Source: Steromphala cineraria | Taxonomy: Eukaryota; Mollusca; Gastropoda; Trochida; Trochidae | Direction of reading: 5' to 3' | DNA length: 64,000 nucleotides | Assembly (NCBI GenBank): GCA_916613615.1 | Contig: OU744730.1 | Location: forward strand, 32,088,815 to 32,152,814 | Notes under the pieces: model-generated | Seen by the model: the letters and a program-made list of their open reading frames with translations, nothing else | Databases searched by the model: none | Told to the model about the DNA's origin: nothing | Shown here: one piece after another, positions 12,371 through 21,253 of the stretch | Layout: every line of letters begins with the position of its first letter | Numbering within the stretch: the stretch's first letter is position 1 | Position numbers and translations under genes: made by a program

Positions 12371-14105
12371 ATGAGTTATGACTTAAACATGCTAATGACT
12401 AATGAGTCAGGGAAACAAAACAATCGCTAAAGTTACAAGGTAACATACAAAAATATGACACTTATGTAATAAATTGAGGTTGAGAAAGCATATTCAATTC
12501 TATCATCCCTACTACAATTTTATAGCACCCTTTGATGGTGAGTAAACTATTGTCGCGTAGTATGTAAACCACCAGACGAATGAAAGTACACATCACCGTT
12601 CGTTTAAACTTACCGAATATTCAAGAGATATGTGATGTGTTAAATTATTTCACGTTGACCATAACACATTCAGAAGTTTGAATAAGTAATTGGTGTGAGT
12701 TTCTGCTTTGTTAAAATATCTTTGTTTAATGTAGGCAGGGAAACATAACTTACACAGTCATGCCCCTACCACGTTTAAAATGTTGTCAATATGTTACAAA
12801 ATAGGAATTTTGAATGATTATTCACATAGGATAAGTCTTCTTTGTTGATGAACATTTGTGTAACATCAATATTATTGTTTTTAAAATTTTTTAAAACATA
12901 TGCAAAATCATTTTAAGCATACTTTGGGTGATCATTCAATCAATTTGAGAATACGGCATCAAAAACTCGAAATATTTGTAATTAAGAATCTTACATATGA
13001 TGAATTCAACCGAAGTGTGTACTTTCTTTTGCCTGTCAGGTTAGTTATATCATGTATACAATCTGTTTTAAAAACAAGCTGATGATTTAAGTTTATAGTG
13101 TAGCTTGGGATAATATGGTCCCTTAGAGAAAATATATTAGAGGATATCATCCTGCCTTTAAAAGAACACTAGAACTATCTTAAGATAGAATTATTGGTTT
13201 TGTAAAATAAATTCTCAATAATTATCAATGACCTTGCGTTCTCTGTATGTCTAAAATGGATATAAGAATAATTTTGAATCCTTATTGGCCAAAAGTCTGG
13301 TCTGAGGTATTCTTGTAAATATATAAGTCATAAAAACGAATGATATGTACTCGATAAAATAATCGAAAAAAAGTGTAAGCAGGAGGGTTATCTATATACA
13401 ACGGTCTGAAAACAGTTCGTGCAATCTCTTGTTCTGTGGAATTGATGGCCAACATTTGCTGCCTTTCAATTGTCCTCTGGTACAACCATGCAATCAACGT
13501 AGAAACTCTTTGGCTGTTTTTATCCTGATGAAGGGAATGGTTCGACTCCTGAAAACGTCCAGTGCTGCTGTGTTGTAAGAAATCCAGATTACTTCTGAAA
13601 GTCAGCATTTAAAAATGATTATCACAAATGATATGTCTACAAAACTTTTTTGCATAGGATTGTAAATCAGTTATCACAGTAAACATTGAAAAACATAAAC
13701 CAGTAAGGTATGCTTCCTGTGCTCATGAGTTTACAAATGGCAATAAACTTTTAGATTACCTAGTTTCAATGAGCTTGGTCTTACAGTTTTGGAATTTTCC
13801 TCTCGAACGAAATTCTAAGTTACCCTTTTCATCAATTTATAAACCAAAGAAGTTGAGAACCCTAAAATGCACACCAACCAATGGTGACTGATCAAGACAG
13901 AAGCTTTCGTAAAGCTAGATTTTAATTATTTTAAATCCGTTCTGTAAACATAATTCAAAGTTATCATTACATGGAACCGCCAAAACAAAAATCAAAAAGC
14001 GTTGAAAACCAAATAAATTGTTTTTCTAATTACTCTATTCTATTCTAATTATGTCTCAAGACCACTTTGTAAGAGGACCAGGCCTAGTTATAACATACAT
14101 GCAAT
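12371..14105. other. Spacer downstream of the intact TPR-TIR gene
   Basis: No gene is supported. The 108-codon minus-strand frame at 13282-13608 has no recognisable domain. A hammerhead-like core at 13525-13554 is listed separately. The DNA next to 14106 should hold the 3' UTR of the TPR-TIR gene. Confidence 0.4.
13525..13558 (+). other. Hammerhead-like core motif, possible Penelope-element end
   Basis: CTGATGA (13525-13531) is followed by a short possible stem II (AGGG...CTCCT, 13532-13550), GAAA (13551-13554) and ACGTC. Such CTGATGA-stem-GAAA cores are known in terminal regions of Penelope-like retroelements. Stem I does not pair convincingly, so activity is doubtful and the motif may be a decayed remnant. 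Confidence 0.25.
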
Positions 14106-16538
14106 TTATTCGATCCACTGGAATGTGTCGAAGTTGAGTCCCAGAGTGGCCATGAAGCACTTCAGGTGGAATCTCTGGTGATCTGGATCTTCTTCTTCCG
14201 TCTGAGGTCTCTTCACAGACAGACTTCCTTTCAGGAGAGGTGGCAGTTCAAACTCATCTGACCTCACGCTGATAATGAAATTTGATCTCTTTTCAGGCAT
14301 TGCTATGGAGAGAAGATTTTCCATTCTTTCGTCCAGTTTATCACAACCGAGAACCACGATCACAATTTTACAGTTTGCAATGAAACCAACTTCATGAAGA
14401 AAAGAAAAAGAACCAAAGCTGACATCTTTGTCGTTGCGAGTGACACTGAGACCACATTTCTCAGTCAACCATTTCTGTAACGCCTCTGCCTCAGTCTCTG
14501 TCTCATTTGGATCATTAAGCATAAAAATTTCATAAGCTCCATCAGATTCCTCTTCATTTGCTGATGCCGGAGATCCATTATGTTTGTTGTCAAAGAGGGT
14601 CCTACATGACGTCTTCAGATGGATCATATCCTCCTCTGAGGTGCTGCTCATCAGATGCCTGATTGTCCCAAGATACACCTGGTTAAACAGGTCTGGTTTC
14701 CTCTTCAGGAGTTGTCTCCCTTCTGATGAACCCATCAACACGTTGAAAGAATTTTGAGCAGTTTTGAAATCTTTCAAAAGCATAAGATTGACTACAACGT
14801 TTTGAAGTGCTTCCATATCACTAGGGTTAATTTGCTGCAGCTTTGTGTACCAATCTAAGGATTCCCCGTAGTTGCCAATAAGTTGACACAATCTTGCAAT
14901 GTCTTTCATATGCTCCGGTCGAGGGTCGTTACTCAGAAGTTGCCTTAGAGTTGGGTACGACTCCAAAGAATCTAGATGTTCTCGAGTCATGGTTGGCAGG
15001 GATGCGACAAGGCGGGCAGCTTCTTCCATGGCTCTTATCAACATAAACTTTCCCTGTTCTCTTTGGTTTAGACGTTCTTTAGCACTGAGTCTCGAGTTTT
15101 CACTTATGTCAAGTTGAGAAAATCCTATCTGCTCATAGGCATTGACTTTGTCATAAATAGATGTATCTGCAAATGAAAGAATTTTGCGAAATGTTTCAAT
15201 TGCAATATCTGATCTGTCAAGTCTCCGGTACATCATTCCAAGATTTTGGATTGCAATCATACTTGTCTCTTCAGTCAGCTGCACGGATGTTTTCAAATAT
15301 TCAACTGCCTGGATAAGCAATGGGTGTCCTGGATGTTTCTTCACAACTCTTGTCGATGGTATTGCTGCATTGATAGCTTTCTTCTTTCCCTTGTAAAACG
15401 ATTTGCCTGAAGAAGACGCTTGAGTTCTCTGCACAGGATTCCTGTTCAAGTTATGTTGGGTAGTTACTGAAGGCTTTCCTGAAGAGATGTGAAGGGCGCT
15501 AAGTCCTTGTACAGTTTCAGTCTCTTCCAGACAAATGATCTTTGAATGACTGCGAGGATGTATCCCATTTTCAGCCATTTTTTTGAGAATTAAAGCAAGT
15601 TTATCGCATCCATAAGATGTTGGACGTATATTGTAGGCCTTTACAAGCAGTGTATAACAATCTTGTAAAGTCTCTTTATAAACTGTGGGAGGCCTAGCAA
15701 ATTGTAAAGAATGGCCACATCTTGCCAATACACCTTCATCATTCTGCGATCCAGGACATTGTAGGGCTTTGATCAAACATTTCTCGGCACTAAAAGGGCA
15801 GAGCGAAATCGCCACACTTACTATATGATCTGACAGGGGAAATAGTGGCCTTTTCAAGTGACATAAAAGCTCACCAAGGTGTGCCCATGAAAGAGCAGAC
15901 AAAGTGCCATTGCCATGAGATGCAACTTCAAAAAAGAAAGACACGGCCATTTCACAAAACCTTTTCAGGTCATCAGATGACATATTTGTAAGACCTCTTG
16001 CAAGAGAAAGACATCTTTTGCAGCTCAAAGCACATCCAAATTTCCATGAATGATTTTCTGGAAATTTTTCTAAAGCCTCAGTAAAAAGTTCAATTGATCT
16101 TACATAAAACTTTGGCATAATTCTCGAAAGCGAATATGCTTCATCAGCAAAGGCAGATGCTCGTAAAAAATCTTGCCCATCTCTGTACCATTCTGATTTA
16201 AGTTTTGTAAACAGGTCTTGTGCTTCCCATTCACATCCACTGACCATTTTGATACATATCTTGTTGACTAGAGCAGTGACATTTTGAGGATATTTCTCCA
16301 GAATTCTTTCATTTTTAGCTAGTGCCTTTGTAGGTTGTTTTAAGTGAAACAGAAGAATTGTAATAAGATTGGTTCTTCTAACAATCTCCTCCTCATCTTC
16401 TGTTGGTCGTCTCTCCTCAGACTCTAAGCGTTTCAATATGGATGTGCATGTTTCGTTTGTAACCTTGTAGAGGTCAAATATTTGCACAGAATGTGGTATT
16501 TCTCCAAACAAACGGTCGAGGCGTTCTATGGGGTTCAT
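14106..16538 (-). CDS. TPR-repeat protein with C-terminal TIR-like domain, intact
   Basis: An 810-residue protein in one coding exon. Residues about 1-330 and 400-650 are alpha-helical repeats of TPR/IFIT or TTC22 style (SIELFTEALEKFPENHSWKFG; GNYGESLDWYTKLQQINPSD). Between them lies a Ser/Lys-rich, probably disordered linker (about 340-400). Residues about 665-790 look like a TIR fold: strand YEIFMLND, helix EAEALQKWLTEK, LSVTRNDKDVSFGS, then CKIVIVVL. The expected WCxxE region reads DERMENLL, with Glu740 a possible match to the TIR NADase glutamate. No signal peptide or membrane segment, so cytosolic. The start MNPIERL lies 27 bp inside an exon that begins at 16565 after a good acceptor, implying a non-coding first exon upstream. 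By analogy TPR-TIR proteins act in immune signalling; the function here is inference. A broken paralogue lies at 56-2447. Confidence 0.85.
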   Translation of the reverse strand: MNPIERLDRLFGEIPHSVQIFDLYKVTNETCTSILKRLESEERRPTEDEEEIVRRTNLITILLFHLKQPTKALAKNERILEKYPQNVTALVNKICIKMVSGCEWEAQDLFTKLKSEWYRDGQDFLRASAFADEAYSLSRIMPKFYVRSIELFTEALEKFPENHSWKFGCALSCKRCLSLARGLTNMSSDDLKRFCEMAVSFFFEVASHGNGTLSALSWAHLGELLCHLKRPLFPLSDHIVSVAISLCPFSAEKCLIKALQCPGSQNDEGVLARCGHSLQFARPPTVYKETLQDCYTLLVKAYNIRPTSYGCDKLALILKKMAENGIHPRSHSKIICLEETETVQGLSALHISSGKPSVTTQHNLNRNPVQRTQASSSGKSFYKGKKKAINAAIPSTRVVKKHPGHPLLIQAVEYLKTSVQLTEETSMIAIQNLGMMYRRLDRSDIAIETFRKILSFADTSIYDKVNAYEQIGFSQLDISENSRLSAKERLNQREQGKFMLIRAMEEAARLVASLPTMTREHLDSLESYPTLRQLLSNDPRPEHMKDIARLCQLIGNYGESLDWYTKLQQINPSDMEALQNVVVNLMLLKDFKTAQNSFNVLMGSSEGRQLLKRKPDLFNQVYLGTIRHLMSSTSEEDMIHLKTSCRTLFDNKHNGSPASANEEESDGAYEIFMLNDPNETETEAEALQKWLTEKCGLSVTRNDKDVSFGSFSFLHEVGFIANCKIVIVVLGCDKLDERMENLLSIAMPEKRSNFIISVRSDEFELPPLLKGSLSVKRPQTEEEDPDHQRFHLKCFMATLGLNFDTFQWIE

Positions 16539-16565
16539 TTCTTTCTCCTTTTTCGTTTGAACAAC

Positions 16566-17215
16566 CTGTCAAAAAAGTAAGAAAATGTATTTAGAGATAA
16601 TACAAAATTGAAATATAAAAATAAAGCCTTTGACTCTGTAGCTTATCAGGCTATCCATAATTCATTTTACAAATGCTTAGGGCATCCTTTAACACAGCAC
16701 TAAGGTGATCGTAAGTAACTAAAGTAACCTTAAGTTACCTTACCTAAGTACAATGTTAAAGGTTGGGAGTTAAGGTTAACCTTGGCAAAAAAAGACTTTT
16801 GAGAGAAGATATTCTTCCGCATTGGCGGTTTTGGCTATTTGGACCATCGATCATGACTTTTTTAATTAAACGTGTCAACATTTGGTTTGGGTATTTAATG
16901 TTGTTTATATTTTGTTCGGGATTTATCCATTTTCCAAAACTGTACGAAATGTGTGCGGGTTATTTTATTTGCCTATTATAATCCAGTATGGAAGTTTGGC
17001 ACCAAATTGCTGGCTTCGAATTTGACTTCTCGGCTGATTAACATTTTGTCTCAGAAGTATTTGCTTTTAATATTGACGATATTTAAAAACAATGTATGTA
17101 TTTTAACAAAATGGAGCCCAGGAGATGCTTTAACTTCAGAATGATCTAGATTTGCTATTCTTTGGTAGACTTGGTTGGTCGTCAAACAAGACATGTATTA
17201 AAACAACATGGAGCC
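16566..17215. other. 5' flank and intron of the TPR-TIR gene
   Basis: The acceptor (minus-strand TTTTTTGACAG) ends at 16566. At 16619-16660 lies a diverged 5' end of the array-element family at 30747 and 57162 (AAAGCCTTTGACTCTGTAGC then TTATCAGGCT). At 16700-16770 there is a CTAAGGTTAACCTT-rich patch resembling the inner part of the mini element at 24479. No first exon could be fixed. Confidence 0.4.
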
Positions 17216-17765
17216 ACAGGCCCCCGGGTCATTGAGCAATCATCCCTTTTAAAAAAAAGAAGAAAAAAAAAAAAAGGAAAATTGAGATGACCCCCAGATT
17301 TGACAGCCTTCGTAGATACATAATATTAACAAGGCAGGAAGCAAATGCGATTTTCGGCAGGTTTGTGCCCAGACGCTCGCATTCGGGCCCTATCGCTACG
17401 CTAACGAGACATGTTTTCCAATATTTCTTTGTGTAGACATATACTTGGATGATTCACCTATCGATCCCCATTCACTGAACCTACCAACTCTTTATTGCTA
17501 TTTCTGCAAGTCGCCCGAAAGCCGACGCGGGCCGCTCAACGTAGCAAACACAGAACAAATGGCCGCCAGTGCAGAAGGGGTGTGTCACAACCGAGCGCTC
17601 TCATTGGTCGGCGCGCTCTCAACTGCGCGATAACTCTAAACTGAGTTACTGCGAGATTTAATATTATGTATCTACGAAGGCTGTCAAATCTGGGGGTCAT
17701 CTTAATTTTTTTTTTAATTTTTTTTTTTTTAAAAGGGATGATTGCTCAATGACCCGGGGGCCTGT
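17216..17765. mobile_element. Palindromic MITE, 550 bp, about 110-bp terminal inverted repeats
   Basis: The left arm (17216-17328) starts ACAGGCCCCCGGGTCATTGA and ends TACATAATATTA. The right arm (17659-17765) is its reverse complement apart from differences in the A/T runs. The 330-bp core is much more GC-rich than its surroundings and has no long ORF. No clear target duplication was found. Confidence 0.85.
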
Positions 17766-18039
17766 AGTCTGGAGCTAGTATAGTTGGTACTCATCAATGA
17801 CGTCACGTACGCGTGTTAAATGTAGCAACAAAATGTTTAAAAAAAAATAAACTGTCGAAAAAATTATACGCAGATTTCATTACATAAAACAACCACATGA
17901 AAGTATTTTCTTCTCGAAACACAGATTGGCAGTAAGATTTCAAAAATTATTGTAAATTGTAAACCCATGCAGTGCATAAACAAATGCAAAACTATCAATT
18001 ATATGATTATAAAACATTGAGACAATTTAATTTCATAGA

Positions 18040-18185
18040 TTACTTTGGTAGAGTCATTTGAGCCTGGATAGAGTCATTTGAGACTGGGCGTTTCATTGGA
18101 CTCATGTGAGAATTTGATTTCACAGATTGATTTACTAGAGTCATTTGAGCCTGGATAGAGTCATTTGAGACTGGGCGTTTTCCTG
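18040..18185. repeat. Short nested tandem duplication
   Basis: Two units about 87 bp apart each hold two copies of AGAGTCATTTGAG and the phrase GACTGGGCGTTT. Non-coding. Confidence 0.8.
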
Positions 18186-18304
18186 GGCCCATATGACTCT
18201 AGAGGCTAGGCCCAAAACACCAAAGAAACAGATAGATAGGACGCAGGAAATGTTTATCATGTTTAAGTCGATGATAGCATTTAAATATATATATACCATA
18301 TATA

Positions 18305-18306
18305 CC

Positions 18307-18358
<52 letters not shown>
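18305..18358. repeat. (TA)n microsatellite
   Basis: An uninterrupted TA dinucleotide run of about 50 bp lies at the 3' side of the Penelope-like element. Such elements often insert at AT-rich sites. Confidence 0.95.
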
Positions 18359-18359
<1 letters not shown>

Positions 18360-18360
<1 letters not shown>

Positions 18361-19960
18361 CAAAAGATAAAAAAATGACACGAAGCCAATCAAAACTCCA
18401 ACATGTTTCAATGGTATCATCAGGGAGTCTGACAAAATACAGTTATGACGTTATGATGTCACAATGAATTTGACATAACAATGGTATGACGTCACAATCA
18501 GGCAAGCGGTAAGATGGACACAATAAGAATGTGATAGAATAAAAGATGCAACTATTAAGCATTAAGTTGTGGTTTTAACATTTTAATGAAATAGTCTTCT
18601 TTTAATTGTCGCATTATTCTATTATTTGTGTCCATTTTGTAAAATGGAAAGATCTTGAATTTAATGTCCTTGTCTTTTGCACATGTATCCAAGTGAGCAC
18701 TCAGTGGTATACAGCGTGTCTCAGGACATTTTATTTGCTGTTTATGAACACGGACCCTGTCTCTCAGGCACTCAGTCTGTCCTATATATTCAGCACAACA
18801 TCCTTGGCATATAATAACATAAATGATGTATTTAGCGGCACAGTCAATATCAAAGCGCACATAAAATCGCTCACTTCTGTTAATGAATTTTATACTTGAA
18901 CTCTCAAGTATATATGGACATGTTCCACAGTTACCTCTGTTACATTTAGTAACTCTACATTCTTTTGGTGTACTGCTTATGTCAAATCTTGCTCTAGTTA
19001 AACATTGTTTTAAACTTTTACTTTGGCGTTTACTCTTGATAAAATTTACATTATCAACAATTCGGCACATTTTTTCATCACACATTAGAATAGGTACATT
19101 TTGCTTTATACTCTGGAACAAATCTGGATTGAGGGGGTTATGAGTTGAGACATAAGCAATATCCACATTTTGATGTTTTTCTTTCTTTCGTAGTTTTAAG
19201 AGTTCTCTTCTATCGATGGATAAAGATTTATTGATTCCATCCTCGACAAGAGAGGATGGGTATCCTCGTCTCTGTAGTAATACTTTGAGTTCCCTGAGTC
19301 TGATATCTCTTGTATCTTCATTTGAACATATCATACAAATACGTCTTGATAAGTTGTATGGGATACTCCTCTTCGTATGTGAAGGATGACAAGATGAAAA
19401 ATCCAAGTATTGTTTAGTATCCGTTGGCTTATAATATAAGTCCGTTTCTAAGCGTCCATTTGATATTTTCACAACAGTATCCAAGAAAGAAATTTCAGTG
19501 TCACTTTTTTCGACTGTAAATACAATATGTTCGTTCATACTATTCAATGTATTGTGGAATGTATCTAGATCGTTATTTGAAAATGGCCACAATATGAAGC
19601 AGTCATCTAAGTACCGACGCCAATTTTCAATAAAGTAATTACTGATTTGATTTCCCAAATTTTCCTGCAACTTAGTAACTAAGTTGTTTTCCATATATCC
19701 TAGTACTAAGGTTGCGTATGTTGGCGCCATTTTTGTACCCATAGCTGTACCTTTTATTTGTTTGTAATGTGTACCATTAAAGAAGAAAACATTGTTTGTC
19801 AAAATAAATTGTACACTTTCAAGAATAAAAGACTTAGAAAATCTATCAGATAATAATTCTGGGTGCTTATCAAGCCAGTATTCTATTGCTTCGAGACCCA
19901 ATTCATGAGGAATATTGGAATACAAACTTTTAACATCAAATGTAACTATATAGTAATGTA
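18360..19960 (-). mobile_element. Penelope-like retroelement, 5'-truncated
   Basis: The minus strand carries the C-terminal two thirds of a Penelope-type RT fused to a GIY-YIG endonuclease, then about 190 bp of 3' UTR that runs into a (TA)n tract. The 5' break is near 19960 in AT-rich DNA, just upstream of the RT motif VTFDVKSLYSNIP. The 3' UTR holds CTGATGA...GAAAC near 18406-18424, recalling the hammerhead motifs known in this group, but no stem II forms between the two boxes. Confidence 0.88.
18555..19955 (-). pseudogene. Penelope-like RT/GIY-YIG polyprotein, N-terminus missing
   Basis: About 465 residues remain open without a stop. RT motifs in order: TFDVKSLYSNIP, KGTAMGTKMAPTYA, the catalytic RYLDDCFILW, and SFLDTVVKISNGRLETDLY. 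The GIY-YIG domain near the C-terminus reads YIIYVIICQGC, EYIGQTECLRDRVRVHK and NRIMRQLKEDYFIKML. A cysteine cluster CNRGNCGTCPY precedes it, as is usual in this family. There is no start methionine because the 5' part of the element is absent. The lack of internal stops suggests a fairly recent insertion. Confidence 0.9.
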
Positions 19961-20599
19961 TATATATAGTATAGTATACATGTACTTAATAATTTAAAAC
20001 ATCACTGTAGTATATGCCCCAGGCATGGCAGGCGATTGTTAATTTCGAATCGTATTACATACATTTCATTTTAATATGACACAAATCCATATTTTTTAAA
20101 AGGAAAAAAATATAAAAGTACGTACCGAAGTGGCGAAACGAGAACCTGGAAAGGTTTTTTGTTTAAAAAAGGAAACAGTTTAAGGGTTAACAACTATGCC
20201 ATGGATCCCTTGTTTTTACAAAAGAGGAAATGTGTTGTCTAATAAACAAGAAATAACTATTGTTTATTGTCTTTAATTTTTGTGACGGGAAAGGCGTTGA
20301 TTTAACACCGATTTCACTCTTTGAAGTGCATTATATAGCTTAATAGATCTTTCGGTTTTTATCTGACACGGTATACTTGTCATGAAAAACTGAAATTAAA
20401 TGAAAGGCCCACCTTTTAATTACGGACGAACATTTGGTTAAAATGTATAATGTCATTGAAACTTACCTCGTATAAGATAACGGCGGAAGAGGGGCGTAAC
20501 ACAGACATACTTGTTAACCTCGTTTTAATCGATATTTTTATTGTGATATCATATTTGCAGCATTTGGCTTTCTTACATAAACATTAACGAAAATTAATT
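19961..20599. other. Spacer upstream of the CCDC113 promoter
   Basis: AT-rich; no coding frame, TIR or repeat recognised. Confidence 0.4.
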
Positions 20600-21146
20600 T
20601 GTCATTTTTAGATTAAATTGATAAGGGTTTATTTGGAAGCGACAAGTGTTTTCAAATCTTTAAATAAGATATGAATTATATGCAATTTGACAAATTCAAA
20701 ACGAAAGTATGCATGTAGACTATGTAGGTAAAAGTCGACTATATGAACATTATTTAACCTGTTCCTCTGAAGAGTCATTTAGAAAAAAATGCAATTATGT
20801 TACCTTGAAGAATGACATAAGTGATTTACCTAAAAGTAAAGACCAACAACGAACATTTGGCATGAGCGAGGTCGTCGATATACAGAAGGTATTCCGATGT
20901 TAAACGGAGTTTAACGATGACTGTCGAATGCCGATATCCCTTATAGCATATAAAGATATTTAAAAAACTTTACAATATAATGTTATCGCATATGATAAAT
21001 TTCTATGCGTCTTTTTTAATATAACTTAAACATGTTATATGAAATATATCAAATAAAACTATTTAGATATGTTTATATTTGTTATGTGGGATGTTAGGCT
21101 CGAAAAGCCCGGATGTTCACCATAGCAACGAGTCTGTCAATTCAAA
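20600..21146 (+). promoter_or_regulatory. CCDC113 promoter region, shared with the 10170-10735 duplicate
   Basis: Blocks of this DNA are conserved in the duplicate at 10170-10735, the strongest at the 3' end next to the ATG. No TATA box stands near the start. AAGCCCGGATG at 21106-21116 directly precedes the X-box. Confidence 0.6.
21116..21129 (+). promoter_or_regulatory. RFX X-box
   Basis: TTCACCATAGCAAC matches the X-box consensus GTHNYYATRRNAAC at all but the first base. X-boxes bind RFX factors, which switch on ciliary genes in animals. The site is 17 bp before the ATG of a ciliary gene, and its 3' half is kept in the duplicate at 10691-10700. Confidence 0.75.
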
Positions 21147-21253
21147 ATGGCGGAGTCGGAGACGATGAGTGTTGATACCAGCAATGATACAACTGAAGAT
21201 CCTTTACAGGAACTTACAGATGAACAATTATCTCAACTACTCGAGGAAACATT
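21147..21253 (+). CDS. CCDC113: CCDC113 exon 1
   Basis: Codes for the acidic N-terminus MAESETMSVD to EETL; donor ATT|GTATGT. Ends two bases into a codon that exon 2 completes as Leu. Confidence 0.9.

Noticed and set aside
13282..13608. Minus-strand 108-codon frame
   Set aside because: No domain recognised; it overlaps the hammerhead-like motif on the other strand and is better explained as chance or element remnant.
14105..14110. AATAAA overlapping the stop codon of the intact TPR-TIR gene
   Set aside because: A polyadenylation signal here would leave almost no 3' UTR; the hexamer is probably a chance result of the GAA TAA A context.
18406..18424. Active hammerhead ribozyme in the Penelope-like element
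   Set aside because: CTGATGA and GAAAC are present, but the seven bases between them cannot form stem II.
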